64,000 nucleotides of DNA from Acidobacteriota bacterium (GCA_021778845.1 JAJYBU010000009.1:52611-116610); one strand, 5' to 3'. Shown: positions 16,438 through 24,921, counted from the stretch's first letter. Notes: generated by a model from the sequence alone, not told the origin. Program-made: numbers and translations.

Positions 16438-16566
16438 GAAAGTTGGATGGGTAACTATGCCAACTCTATTTGGTTTGTTTTGTTGTGGTTAGGTGGTTTT
16501 GGGGGTTGACAGGATTTGGGGTGGGGAAGGAATGGGCGCTCGCTCCTACCCCAAGGCTGATGCTGG

Positions 16567-17595
16567 CTAGCCGAGCCATTTGGGGTTGGCGGCGGTGCCG
16601 TCGAAGTGGGGAGTGGTTTTGAAGGGCTCGAATTTGCCGGTGGCCGCGGCCTCTTTGGTGCGGTCGAGGAGGGTTGCGATCTGCGCCGTGGTGAGGGGTT
16701 TGAAGGTGCGGGCCGCGGTGAGGGCCTGGTTCAGGATGGGCGTTGAATCAATGCCGGTGATGACCACGGAGACGGGCAGAGTGAGGCTGTAGTGGAGCGC
16801 TTCAATGGGCTCAACGGTCTTGCTGTTGAGGATGAAGCCGTCGCCGAAGGTCTTCATGGCGAGGACGCCGATGCCCTGCTGGAGAGCGACGGGCATGACC
16901 TCGTGGGTGAAGGAGCGGAAGTGGGCGTCCATGACGTTGATGGGCATCTGAACGGTGTCGAAGTGGAAGCCGTGCTGCTGAGCGATTTCGAGCATGCGGA
17001 GGTGGACGGCGGGGTCCTTGTGGCCGGTGAAGCCGATGTAGCGAAGCTTGCCGGCCTTGCGGGCGGCGACGGCGGCTTCGATGGCGCCGCCGGAGGCGAA
17101 GATGCGGTCGGGGTCTTCCATGCGGATGACCTCGTGAAACTGGACGAGGTCAATCATGTCGGTCTGGAGGCGGCCGAGGGACTGCTCGAGCTGCCTGTTG
17201 TATTCGACTGCGGTGCGGCCATCCATTTTGGTCATGAGGAAGACCTTCTGGCGGTAGCCGCTGCGGAGAGCCTGGCCGACGCGGACTTCGGAGAGGCCGC
17301 CGTTGTAGTCCCAGCAGTTGTCGATGAAGGTAATACCACTGTCTACGGAGGCGTGGATGAGGTGGATGCTTTCGGCGGGATCAGCCTGCTTGCCGATGTG
17401 ATAACCGCCGAGGCCGATGGCCGAGACGGTCTCGCCGGTGGTGCCGAGCTGGCGGTAGATCATGTCCGGGGATTGGGGTCTTGCGATGGCCGGGGAGGCG
17501 AGCGGCTGCGCGGTTTGAGCGACGGTGGCAGGCGTGACGGCTGCGGCAGCAACCCCGGCCGCGGCGGCGGACTTGAGGAAATCCCTGCGTTTCAT
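16567..17595 (-). CDS. Tat-exported aldo/keto reductase
   Basis: 342 aa from ATG at 17595, preceded by GGAGG. The N-terminus has a twin-arginine leader (MKRRDFLKSAAAAG, hydrophobic core, Ala-rich cleavage region near 30). The aldo/keto reductase TIM barrel then starts at 'MIYRQLGTTGETVSAIGLGG'. The catalytic tetrad can be read: Asp/Tyr in 'FIDNCWDYNGG', Lys in 'VFLMTKMDG', and His in 'LVQFHEV'. A C-terminal NADPH-site stretch is less clear. Tat export of a cofactor-bound reductase is common in acidobacteria. The substrate is unknown. The beta-propeller gene upstream ends 121 bases away on the same strand. Confidence 0.85.
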   Translation of the reverse strand: MKRRDFLKSAAAAGVAAAAVTPATVAQTAQPLASPAIARPQSPDMIYRQLGTTGETVSAIGLGGYHIGKQADPAESIHLIHASVDSGITFIDNCWDYNGGLSEVRVGQALRSGYRQKVFLMTKMDGRTAVEYNRQLEQSLGRLQTDMIDLVQFHEVIRMEDPDRIFASGGAIEAAVAARKAGKLRYIGFTGHKDPAVHLRMLEIAQQHGFHFDTVQMPINVMDAHFRSFTHEVMPVALQQGIGVLAMKTFGDGFILNSKTVEPIEALHYSLTLPVSVVITGIDSTPILNQALTAARTFKPLTTAQIATLLDRTKEAAATGKFEPFKTTPHFDGTAANPKWLG

Positions 17596-17716
17596 GCTCG
17601 ATGACCCTCCGGTTTCTGGTCCTGGAATTTGCTGGTTGGACGGCCGCGGCTGCGCGTCTGGGGGAGATGCGCAGCCGCAGGTTGAGATGCACTCCGAGGC
17701 GGTAAAGGTTCGATTG

Positions 17717-18751
17717 CTACTTGCCGACGACGATGAGGCTGAAGGTGCCGGGAATAATTGGAGGACGCGAGGAGCGCTGGCCGGGTTGAGGGGGCGGGGT
17801 GGGGCCGAACTCGGCGGTGGCGGTGATGAGGTGGCCGGTAGTGGAGTCGAGGGTGATGGTGCGGGCTCCGCGTTTGGTGGCGACGGTCTGCTCGACGGCG
17901 AAGCTGGTGGGAGAGGACTCCTTGATGACGGTGAGGGTGCCGTCGCCCTGGGTGCTGAAGGTCTCCTGTGTGGCGGGGTTGAAGACGGCGCCGTCGCAGC
18001 CGACGCCGATGGGGAGCGTGGTGAGGATTTTGCCGTCGGAGGCGCGGAGGATGACCATGTTGTTCTTGTCGCGGCAGGCGGCAAAGAGGATGCCGTGGGC
18101 GACGTCGATGGCCAGACCGGCACAGCCGCCACTGACGCTGGAGATGTCGTAGTTGCCGGTGAGCTTCATGGTCGCTGCGTCGACGACGGCGATGCGATCC
18201 TTATTCTCTACGTCGATGAAGAGATGGCCGTGGTTGTCGAGGACGGACTGCTCGGGCTCTCCGCCGAGGTTGAGGGTGGAGAGGATGGAGCCGGTGGCGG
18301 CGTCGAGGACGATGACGTTGGGCTCGGAGTGAGAGAGGATGTAGACGCGGTGGGTGGCGGGGTCGTCGAGGAATCCGTCGGGGTTGCCGCCGGTGTTGAT
18401 GGTCTTGATGACCTTGAGAGTTTTGGTGTCAAACATGGTGACGGGATTGCTTGTAGCGAAGCCGTGGTGCGTGGCGTCGTCGATGGCTGCTCCGTGGGCG
18501 TTGCCGATGGGTACGTCGGCGATGGGGGTGAGGGTGTCGAGGTTATAGACGTGGAGGGCGCCGTTGGGCCCGGAGCGGGCGAAGTAGAGGCGGCGGTCGG
18601 TGGAGTCAGCCGAGACGTAGTCCCAGCCACCTTCGCCACCGACTTTGTCGATCTTGAGGACTTTGTAGGGGCCAGACTGGGCGAAGAGAGTTGGGGCGAG
18701 AGCTGCTGCGACGACGGTGAGCGCTAGAGCGGAGCGGAGGACACGAGTCAT
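17717..18751 (-). CDS. Secreted YncE-like beta-propeller protein
   Basis: 344 aa with a signal peptide (cleavage near LFAQ, residue 25). About seven short blade repeats follow, such as 'GWDYVSADSTDRRLYFARSG', 'TKTLKVIKTINTGGNPDGF', 'VIVLDAATGSILSTLNLGG', 'IAVVDAATMKLTGNYDI' and 'MVILRASDGKILTTLPIG'. This is the YncE/YVTN-like seven-bladed beta-propeller class. Many are periplasmic proteins of unknown ligand. The start is the only ATG before the leader and lies 29 bases from a purine-rich stretch. It is upstream of the Tat aldo/keto reductase and may share its transcript. Confidence 0.8.
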   Translation of the reverse strand: MTRVLRSALALTVVAAALAPTLFAQSGPYKVLKIDKVGGEGGWDYVSADSTDRRLYFARSGPNGALHVYNLDTLTPIADVPIGNAHGAAIDDATHHGFATSNPVTMFDTKTLKVIKTINTGGNPDGFLDDPATHRVYILSHSEPNVIVLDAATGSILSTLNLGGEPEQSVLDNHGHLFIDVENKDRIAVVDAATMKLTGNYDISSVSGGCAGLAIDVAHGILFAACRDKNNMVILRASDGKILTTLPIGVGCDGAVFNPATQETFSTQGDGTLTVIKESSPTSFAVEQTVATKRGARTITLDSTTGHLITATAEFGPTPPPQPGQRSSRPPIIPGTFSLIVVGK

Positions 18752-18893
18752 GATGCGATTGAGTATACGGCGGGACAGAGCGGGCGAGGATTAAGTCTTA
18801 CTCACGATGGAAGAATTTTCTGGAGACGCGAAAAGGCCCATCCTGCGCGGGGAGAACGGCGGATGGACCGGAGAGAACGTAGGAGAAACGGCG

Positions 18894-19193
18894 CTAATCG
18901 GCCTGGGCCGGATACGAGTGGGTGCGGCCCCAGATGAGGCGTGTGATGAGATTGCCGGGGATCTTGTTGTGACGCTCGATCTGGCTGGGTTTGACGTCGA
19001 TCTCGAAGCCGGTGAAGAGTTCCGTGATGCGCTTGTCGGAGAAGCCGCGCTGGCGAAGGATCTGGATCTCGTCCTCAAGCATGGAGACGACTTCGGCGCC
19101 GGTGTAGCGCTCATCTTCGGCGCCGGCGGCCTCGCGGAGTTCGCGGGCGGCAACGGCGATCTGGTCGATGGTGTAGGTCTTCTTGCTGGCCAT
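18894..19193 (-). CDS. Hypothetical ~100-aa protein, paralogue A
   Basis: 99 aa from ATG at 19193 with an excellent AGGAGG site six bases upstream. The core 'LEDEIQILRQRGFSDKRITE' then 'LFTGFEIDVKPSQIE' and the end 'LITRLIWGRTHSYPAQAD' match the gene at 19681-19977 motif by motif. The central part looks like a helix-turn-helix-sized helical pair ('ILRQRGFSDKRI'). There is no leader and no Cys. The function is unknown. The two copies flank a small membrane protein gene on the opposite strand. Confidence 0.65.
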   Translation of the reverse strand: MASKKTYTIDQIAVAARELREAAGAEDERYTGAEVVSMLEDEIQILRQRGFSDKRITELFTGFEIDVKPSQIERHNKIPGNLITRLIWGRTHSYPAQAD

Positions 19194-19485
19194 GAAATTC
19201 CTCCTGATATGGACCGTGCAGCTACGGCCAGGATGGCGAACTGCGGGGAGTCGTGCGTGGTCGTAAACGTCCCGTGAGGGGTTTATCGGCGGACGGACAG
19301 AATTCTGCACGCTGTTCCAAACTGGGACAGGTGGAAGGAGATGGGGAGGGCCTGACACCTGTTCAGGAAGGTGGGGATGTTTTCTTCTCGCTAATGGAGA
19401 GGCAAACTGGTAGAAGAGTGGATACGGTTCGAGACCCGGCAGGCTGCGGGTGCGGAGACCGCGCGAGGCGGCGGAGGACAGTGCT

Positions 19486-19656
19486 ATGGCCGGAGATCGG
19501 GATACGCGTGGGCCGAAGTCGCGATGGCCTGATCTGGTGCAGTTTGTGTTTGTGGTGTGCCTCACGGTGCTGTTTCTGCTGCTGGCCGTGAGTATGCAAC
19601 GGCACCACTTCCTGCGCGGAGAGTTGTACAAGCAGAGTCATCCGTACTCGCAGTAG
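19486..19656 (+). CDS. Small single-pass membrane protein
   Basis: 56 aa from ATG at 19486 with GGAGGA seven bases upstream. A hydrophilic N-terminus (MAGDRDTRGPKSRWPD) is followed by one membrane helix ('LVQFVFVVCLTVLFLLLAVS') and a short basic tail ('MQRHHFLRGELYKQSHPY'). It lies between the two divergently placed ~100-aa paralogues. I do not recognise a family. Confidence 0.5.
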   Translation: MAGDRDTRGPKSRWPDLVQFVFVVCLTVLFLLLAVSMQRHHFLRGELYKQSHPYSQ

Positions 19657-19680
19657 CGAGAGGGGGAAGGCTCGGGGGGA

Positions 19681-19977
19681 TCAGTCCGTCTGGAGGTGGG
19701 TGGGGTTGATTTTGCCCCAGATGAGGCGAATCAACTGATCGTTAAGCGGGACGGACCAGTTGAATCCGGCGGGTTCAGGACGGGCGTCGATGTTGAAGCC
19801 GCTGAAAAGGCCGTGGATGCACTCATCGCTGAGGCCGCGCTCGCGGAGGATGCGAATCTCGTCCTGGAGGGTGGAGTTGACCTGGATATCGGTGAGTGGA
19901 GCGGCGGCGGCGCGGAGCTCGGGAGAGGAAGCCGGCACGAAGGAGTAATCAGCGGGATTGGGTTGCGGATGGGTCAT
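19681..19977 (-). CDS. Hypothetical ~100-aa protein, paralogue B
   Basis: 98 aa. It shares 'LQDEIRILRERGLSDECIHG' then 'LFSGFNIDARPEP' and 'QLIRLIWGKINPTHLQTD' with the protein at 18894-19193. The N-terminal ~25 residues differ ('MTHPQPNPADYSFVPASSP'). The conserved frame is LR-x-A-A ... DEI-x-ILR-x-RG-x-SD ... LF-x-GF-x-ID ... LI-x-RLIWG. The function is unknown. The pair probably arose by local duplication with strong divergence. Confidence 0.6.
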   Translation of the reverse strand: MTHPQPNPADYSFVPASSPELRAAAAPLTDIQVNSTLQDEIRILRERGLSDECIHGLFSGFNIDARPEPAGFNWSVPLNDQLIRLIWGKINPTHLQTD

Positions 19978-20306
19978 GAGATTCCGGACTCCGGATTCCT
20001 CCTGTGCGTCATTTACGAGGGGCCCGCATCGTTGCGCCTGCTGCTGTGCCGCGCAAGGATGTCTGCAGCGATCGAAACGCCGGCGGCCACACGAACTCTA
20101 CGGGCACATCGAGCGTGCTCACGAGGCTGATCTCTCAACTGAGCAATTTTGATATTAGTGGCGGGGAGGCGAATCCACAGTGGTTTGCTGTGGTTAATCC
20201 GCTGAGTGACCTAGACAGTCAATAGCGCCCTTAGAACGTGTGCAACTGGATGCGGGCAAGGGAGAAGATGCCAAACGCCTGGCTGTGGATGCAGGGGAGA
20301 GGAGCG
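19978..20306. other. Intergenic stretch, nothing recognised
   Basis: 329 bases between two minus-strand genes. The part 20130-20230 is AT-richer and could hold the promoter for paralogue B. A short 'CACGAACTCTACGGGCACA' region shows no structure. I find no protein motif in any frame. Confidence 0.4.
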
Positions 20307-20747
20307 TTAACGGCCGATGCGGTCCATGAGGGCGCGATCGTCGGGGGGAAGGCCGCGGAGCCAGTCGGCTTCGGTTCCGGGCTCGGGGAGGAGATGGCCG
20401 AACTCCGCCATTTGCGTGGGCGGAAGCTCGGCGAGGTAGGCCCAGACGGCGTTGCGGGGAGAGTTGGAGGCGTGGGCGACCGCAGCGACGAGCTGGGTGA
20501 GGAGGTCTTGCTTCTGGGCAGGGGTGCGGCCGGCGCGGATGTGCCCATGGACGAAGATGAGGTCGTGCTGCAGCGGCCTGCCACCGACAAAGTGGTTGCC
20601 GGGCGCGATCTCCGCAAAGATCACCTGCGCGAAGAAAGCCTGGGCACCGGTGACGGCCTTGTGGATGCGCGTGATCTCGTGAGCGATGGAGGCTTTCTGG
20701 CGCGGGGTAAGACGGTGGGCGGAGGTGGAGACGGTGTAGGTCGGCAT
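20307..20747 (-). CDS. Tautomerase-family protein
   Basis: 146 aa from ATG at 20747. The mature N-terminus would be Pro after Met removal ('MPTYTVSTSAHRLTPRQKAS'), the catalytic base of the 4-oxalocrotonate tautomerase superfamily. The following helix and 'FFAQVIFAEIAPGNHFVGG' strand fit the fold, and 'HIRAGRTPAQKQDLLTQLVA' is the second helix. It is about twice the length of 4-OT, like the fused or cis-CaaD-like members. It starts 22 bases after the stop of the FAA-hydrolase gene on the same strand, so a shared role in keto-acid or aromatic breakdown is likely but unproven. Confidence 0.8.
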   Translation of the reverse strand: MPTYTVSTSAHRLTPRQKASIAHEITRIHKAVTGAQAFFAQVIFAEIAPGNHFVGGRPLQHDLIFVHGHIRAGRTPAQKQDLLTQLVAAVAHASNSPRNAVWAYLAELPPTQMAEFGHLLPEPGTEADWLRGLPPDDRALMDRIGR

Positions 20748-20769
20748 GATGGTGCGCCTCGGTTGTGGG

Positions 20770-21621
20770 TCAGAGGGCCTGCTGGATGGGGTTGCTGAGG
20801 GTGCCGATGCCTTCGATGGTGATGGTGACACGGTCGCCGGCGCGCATGTAGAGAGGCGGCTCGCGGGTGAAGCCGACGCCGCCGGGAGTGCCGGTGGCGA
20901 TGACGTCGCCAGGGGAGAGGCGGGTGAAGCCGCTGAGATAGGCGATGATGCGGGGGATGGAGAAGATCATGTCGTCGAGATGCGCGGACTGGACGAGCTG
21001 GCCGTTGAGCTGAGTCTGGATGGATTGGTGGCCGAGGGGGCCTGCCTCTTCGGGCGTGATGAGCGCGGGGCCGAAGCCGGCGGTAGAGGGGAAGTTCTTG
21101 CCGGGAGTGAACTGGTTGGTATGGCGCTGCCAGTCGCGGATGGAGCCGTCGTTGAGGATGGAGTAGCCGCCGATGAGCTGGGCGGCCTGGTCTTCGGAGA
21201 CGTGGTGGCCGGCCTTGCCGATGATGACGGCGAGTTCGCCTTCGTAGTCGAAGTCGGTGGAGTTGGAGGGGAGGAGCATGGGGGTATCGTGGCCGGTGAG
21301 GGTGTCGGCGAAGCGGGTGAAGATGGTGGGATATTTGGCGACGGGACGGCCGGTTTCGGCGCGATGCTCTTCGTAGTTGAGGCCGACGCAGAAGATCTTG
21401 GAGGGGTTGGGCAGGATGGGGAGATAGGTGAACTGGCCGGTGGCGTAGTCGGTGACGGTGGGCGCGGGAAGCGGCGCGAGAAGGCCGAGGCCCTGCGCGG
21501 TGAGGAGCGAGCGGAGGTCAGGGAGAATGGAGCCGATGCGGCGGCCGAGATCGAAGACGCCGTCGGGACGTGCGATGCCGTAGGAGGTGCGACCTTCTGC
21601 GCTGAATGTGATGAATGCCAT
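20770..21621 (-). CDS. Fumarylacetoacetate hydrolase family protein
   Basis: 283 aa from ATG at 21621. The first ~70 residues are the short N-terminal domain; from 'IFCVGLNYEEHRAET' the FAH fold starts. Metal-site residues are visible in 'YEGELAVIIGKAGHHV', and the conserved 'GYSILNDGSIRDWQ', 'GPALITPEEAGPLG' and 'PGDVIATGTPGGVGF' follow. Members hydrolyse or decarboxylate acylpyruvates and oxo-diacids with Mg or Mn. The tautomerase immediately downstream suggests a small catabolic operon. The exact substrate cannot be told. Confidence 0.88.
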   Translation of the reverse strand: MAFITFSAEGRTSYGIARPDGVFDLGRRIGSILPDLRSLLTAQGLGLLAPLPAPTVTDYATGQFTYLPILPNPSKIFCVGLNYEEHRAETGRPVAKYPTIFTRFADTLTGHDTPMLLPSNSTDFDYEGELAVIIGKAGHHVSEDQAAQLIGGYSILNDGSIRDWQRHTNQFTPGKNFPSTAGFGPALITPEEAGPLGHQSIQTQLNGQLVQSAHLDDMIFSIPRIIAYLSGFTRLSPGDVIATGTPGGVGFTREPPLYMRAGDRVTITIEGIGTLSNPIQQAL

Positions 21622-21733
21622 GCTTGCTTCCCTGCCCCTGTGTAGTTTTGTGGCCGGATGACGGCCTGTGTCGATGGTAGAACATGTTGCGGCGGGCGAA
21701 GAGGGAGACCCTGGTTGCTTTTGAGGATAGGCA

Positions 21734-21880
21734 ATGGCAAGAGCAACCGCAAAGCGAAAAACAAGAGCAAGAGCAGAAGCAGATCCCTGCGGGATGACAA
21801 CCAAAAAGGCAAAGGCAAGAGCCAGTGCAACTGCAAAGGCAAGAGCCAGTGCAACTGCAATAGCAGGTGCACTGGCTCTT
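21734..21880. repeat. Low-complexity tandem repeat with inverted arm
   Basis: Runs of 'GCAAGAGCAA' and 'GCAAAGGCAAGAGC' motifs. A 24-base unit beginning AAAGGCAAGAGCC and ending CAACTGC is repeated exactly (21811-21834 and 21835-21858). AAGAGCCAGTGC (21841-21852) pairs with GCACTGGCTCTT (21869-21880), so the end folds into a strong hairpin. That hairpin could stop transcription leaving the YceI gene. Confidence 0.7.
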
Positions 21881-21902
21881 GTGTGGCGGCCGTGGTTCCG
21901 GG

Positions 21903-22481
21903 TTAGTTCGTGGAGGAGAGCGAGCCGGAGAGGGAGAGGTCTACGTCTACTTCCTTGGCTACTTTGAGGACGAACCAGCTGGGGTCCTTGAGTCCCCACT
22001 CGACATAGGGGACTTTGAAGCGGGTATCGGCGGTGCAGTGGGTCCCGTCGATGTGCAGATGCATGGGGACGGTGAGCGGATGGGGAGTGCCGTGGAGGGT
22101 GAAGACGCCGGTGACCTGGAGGGTGGAGTCACCGGTGGGAGCGATGGTGCCGGTGTAGCTCGCGGGAGCAAAGGTGATGTCAGAGTACTTTCCTGCGTCG
22201 AGGACGTCCTTGAACATTTTTTTGTCGCGGCCGTCATTGCCAGAGTTGCCGCTGGTGGCGGCGACGACGATGAGGCCGGAGAGCTTCGGGGAGCTGCGAT
22301 CGAAGTCAACCGTTCCCTTGTCGACGTGGAAGGTGCCGGTGGTGGTGTCGTGATTCGAGGCCAGGGTGAAGGCTACGGTGCTGGCGGCGGGGTTGACGGT
22401 GAGGGTCTGGTGTTGGGCGAGGGCAAAAGGAGTACAGAGCAGCGGGAGGGCTACCAGGAACAGACGTGCAGTGTTTTTCAT
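21903..22481 (-). CDS. YceI-family periplasmic lipid-binding protein
   Basis: 192 aa with a signal peptide (MKNTARLFLVALPLL..., cleavage near ALAQ). The YceI fold is shown by 'NPAASTVAFTLASNHDTTTG', 'FHVDKGTVDFD', 'FAPASYTGTIAPTGDSTLQV', 'GVFTLHGTPHPLTVPM' and 'TRFKVPYVEWGLKDPSW'. Family members form a lipocalin-like barrel that holds a long isoprenoid chain such as octaprenyl compounds. The start overlaps the stop of the MFS-cytochrome fusion (ATGA, 22478-22481). This makes it the last gene of a seven-gene run that begins with a polyprenyl synthase. Confidence 0.88.
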   Translation of the reverse strand: MKNTARLFLVALPLLCTPFALAQHQTLTVNPAASTVAFTLASNHDTTTGTFHVDKGTVDFDRSSPKLSGLIVVAATSGNSGNDGRDKKMFKDVLDAGKYSDITFAPASYTGTIAPTGDSTLQVTGVFTLHGTPHPLTVPMHLHIDGTHCTADTRFKVPYVEWGLKDPSWFVLKVAKEVDVDLSLSGSLSSTN

Positions 22482-24493
22482 TGAATATCTCCGTGAGGGA
22501 TTGGACGAATGGACGGTGAATTTGGGTGCGGGATGATTTGTTGCAACCAAAGTGTGAGCGACGCGACGTCGGCGTCGGGGAGATATTCGTGGCCGGGCAT
22601 GTCGGTGCCGGGGATGCCGAACTTGATGATCTGGGCGAGGCGGTCGCGCCGCGGAGTGCCGGGCTGGGAGGGAATGTCGAGCAGCGGGCCGATGGCCGGG
22701 ATGGGGGGAAGACGGCGGAAGCTGGTGCGCCACTGGTTGCGGGTGGCACCGTTGGCGGCGTGGCAGGTGGCACATTCGGCGGTGAAGAGTTGCTCACCGT
22801 GGGCGGCGGTGGCGGTGGCGTAGTCTGCCGGGGAGGGCTGCCAGGAACGCTGGGCGAGGAGGTGGGCGAGGTCCTGATCAGGGTCTTGCGGGCGGAGGGT
22901 TTGGAGGTAGGCGATGAGGTCGTCGCCACGGGTGTCGGCGGCGTGGCTTCCGGTGCCCTGCTGCGTGCGGAAGAGGTAGGCGTAGGAGGGCATGATGGAG
23001 TCGTGGCTGACCTGTGGGGGCGAGTAGAAGTGGGCGCGGAGCCAGAGCGGAGAGCGGCGGCTGCCGACCTGGGAGAGGTCCGGTCCCTGGCGGCGGTTGC
23101 CGATGAGGGGTGGCTGCTCGGCACGGAGGCTGGCGAGGGTCTGAGTGGGGCCCCAGAGGAGGACGTCGGGGGTGTTGGGACGGACGTACTGGGAGTGGCA
23201 GTTGATGCAGCCTTCGGAGATGTAGACGCGGCGGCCGCGCTGGATTTGGGTGAGGGGTGGGGGCGCGGAGGTAAGGGCTCTCTGCGCGGACCACGCTGCG
23301 GCTGCGACGAGGAGAACGGCAGCGGTGGCGAGAAGTTCGCGGCGGCGGGTCTGGAGGAGCTGCGGCGCGAGGATGAGCGCGGCGGCGAAGAGGACGAAGA
23401 GGGGTGGGATGTGGCCGAGGTTCTGGCCCATGCCGATGCCCATAGCGGAGCCGCACCAGCCGCCGATGGCGTAGAGCAGGCCTGCCTGACGGGCTCGCTG
23501 CGCGAGAGTTTGGGCTGGGGAGAGGAAGGCGGGATAGGCTACGAGCGCCACGGAGTAGAGTGAGACGCCGACGGGATAGAAGAGCGAGGCCAGCAGTGCG
23601 CGGTGAGGGTCCAGCAGGAGGAAGCAGGCCGCGGCGAGGGCGAAGAGAGCGGCGGCGAGCGTGGCGGAGAGGCCCTTGCGGCGAAGGAGATATACGCTGG
23701 CCAGCGCGGCGACGAGGTGGAGAGTGCCGTTGAGATAGAGATGGGCGGTGCCCTGCCAGGTGCCGGACTTGAGGGCGGGGGTGCTCTGGATGATGAAGAA
23801 GGCCGCGGAGTCCAGCCAGATGAGCGCGGTGAAGGCCAGGAGAACTTGCGGGAAGGTGGGAGTTATGGACTGCAGGGCTCTACGCTGCGCAGAACGATGA
23901 GAACGTACGGCTTCGGTAGAGAGGACAGCGGGTTGCGACGACGAAGCTGAGGCCACAAAGACGGCGGCGAGGCAAAGTATGGCGGCGGTGAGGGATTGGG
24001 TTGCGGAAGAGGCAGTGAAGAGCGGCGGGAAGTTGCAGAGAAGGTAGCCGAGGCCAGTGCCCAGGCCGACTTTGAGTAGCGGGTTGGACGCGCCGAGCCA
24101 GAGGCGGAGATGCGTGACCAGGGTGACGGTGAGCGTGCCGAGGGAGGCTCCGATGAGGAAGGCGGCGGCGATGCTGGCGGGGAGATTGAGCGGGAGCAGC
24201 GTGAGGAGGGCTGCGGCGGCGCAGAGGGTGAGGGCTAGTTGCAAGCGTGGCCGCGGGGCCGCAAGGATTTCGGTGCGGGGAGCGAGAAGGCTGAAGAGGA
24301 TTCCGCCGAGGGCCATGGCGGCCATGACCGCTTTGAGGTGTGCGTCGGCGATGTTGAGCTGGGCGAGGCGGTGGAGGAAGGCGAACTGCGCGAAGATGAG
24401 GAAGTAGACGTAAGTGATCGCGATGAGCGCGACGCCGCTCCAGCCGGAGGTGGGCTGGGAGGTGGCGGCGGCGTGCTGGTCGGTGGGGGTCAT
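22478..24493 (-). CDS. MFS-like membrane protein fused to CcoO/CcoP-like cytochrome c
   Basis: 671 aa. Residues ~20-405 have about twelve membrane helices with an MFS look (N-half starting 'GWSGVALIAITYVYFLIFAQ'). Then a CcoO-like monoheme domain: 'RRVYISEGCINCHSQYVRP' (Cys429, Cys432, His433), 'GNRRQGPDLSQVG', 'WLRAHFYSPPQV' and 'DSIMPSYAYLF' (likely Met501). A second haem site, 'ECATCHAANG' (Cys574, Cys577, His578), follows with 'FGIPGTDMPGHEYL' as Met region. CcoO and CcoP are subunits of cbb3 oxidase. Fusion to a transporter-like module is unusual. The loop between helices 6 and 7 carries a decayed dispersed repeat (23873-23936). It overlaps both neighbours by ATGA. Confidence 0.82.
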   Translation of the reverse strand: MTPTDQHAAATSQPTSGWSGVALIAITYVYFLIFAQFAFLHRLAQLNIADAHLKAVMAAMALGGILFSLLAPRTEILAAPRPRLQLALTLCAAAALLTLLPLNLPASIAAAFLIGASLGTLTVTLVTHLRLWLGASNPLLKVGLGTGLGYLLCNFPPLFTASSATQSLTAAILCLAAVFVASASSSQPAVLSTEAVRSHRSAQRRALQSITPTFPQVLLAFTALIWLDSAAFFIIQSTPALKSGTWQGTAHLYLNGTLHLVAALASVYLLRRKGLSATLAAALFALAAACFLLLDPHRALLASLFYPVGVSLYSVALVAYPAFLSPAQTLAQRARQAGLLYAIGGWCGSAMGIGMGQNLGHIPPLFVLFAAALILAPQLLQTRRRELLATAAVLLVAAAAWSAQRALTSAPPPLTQIQRGRRVYISEGCINCHSQYVRPNTPDVLLWGPTQTLASLRAEQPPLIGNRRQGPDLSQVGSRRSPLWLRAHFYSPPQVSHDSIMPSYAYLFRTQQGTGSHAADTRGDDLIAYLQTLRPQDPDQDLAHLLAQRSWQPSPADYATATAAHGEQLFTAECATCHAANGATRNQWRTSFRRLPPIPAIGPLLDIPSQPGTPRRDRLAQIIKFGIPGTDMPGHEYLPDADVASLTLWLQQIIPHPNSPSIRPIPHGDIQ
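23873..23936. repeat. Decayed type II dispersed repeat in the MFS-cytochrome gene
   Basis: 'CTGCAGGGCTCTACGCTGCG' to 'CTTCGGTAGAGAGGACAGCG' keeps the type II outline (CTGCAGG-CTCT-CGCTGCG ... TCGG-AGA-GACA) with several changes. It encodes the hydrophilic loop 'VLSTEAVRSHRSAQRRALQS' in frame. Confidence 0.5.
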
Positions 24494-24921
24494 GGCGCTG
24501 TGGGTAGAGTGGCTTCGATGCTGGGGAGCCAGTGTTTGGCGAGGCCGATGAGTTGGAGGAGTGCGAAGGCGCCGTCAGAGAGAGCAACGCTGAGCCAGCC
24601 GGGTTCGAGTGCGTGGGTGAAGACGCTCGCGAGGACGAAGAGGGCTACGCTGGCGCGGCTGATGGCGGTGAGAAGCCAGACGACCTCCAGCCGGGCGGCG
24701 AAGCCGCGGACGGTGGTGAGCCATGCGCCATAGAAGCAGGCGATGCCGACGGAGAGAACGAAGGCTCCGATGTAGGAGAGGAATGGGAGAGTGTCTGGCG
24801 CAGCGTGCAGGCGCATGAGACGCAGGGTGAGTGCGGGGGCGATGAGCAGAAGGACGCCGGTGGAGGTGTCGGATGCGCCGAGGAGGAGTTGGTAGGCGAA
24901 GAGGAGGGTGCGGGGTTTCAT
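24490..24921 (-). CDS. Small four-helix membrane protein
   Basis: 143 aa, predicted to have four membrane helices ('LLFAYQLLLGASDTSTGVLL', 'LPFLSYIGAFVLSVGIACFY', 'LEVVWLLTAISRASVALFVL', 'GAFALLQLIGLAKHW'). There are no haem or metal motifs. Both ends overlap neighbours by four bases (24490-24493 and 24918-24921), so it is translated together with the CcoN-like and cytochrome-fusion genes. It may be an accessory subunit of that complex. No family is recognised with confidence. Confidence 0.7.
   Translation of the reverse strand: MKPRTLLFAYQLLLGASDTSTGVLLLIAPALTLRLMRLHAAPDTLPFLSYIGAFVLSVGIACFYGAWLTTVRGFAARLEVVWLLTAISRASVALFVLASVFTHALEPGWLSVALSDGAFALLQLIGLAKHWLPSIEATLPTAP

Noticed and set aside
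17525..18727. 400-aa acidic plus-strand frame opposite the propeller gene
   Set aside because: Asp/Gly/Val-rich shadow frame with no start context.
21734..21880. Tandem repeat as a CRISPR array
   Set aside because: The units are adjacent without spacers, and no cas gene is present.
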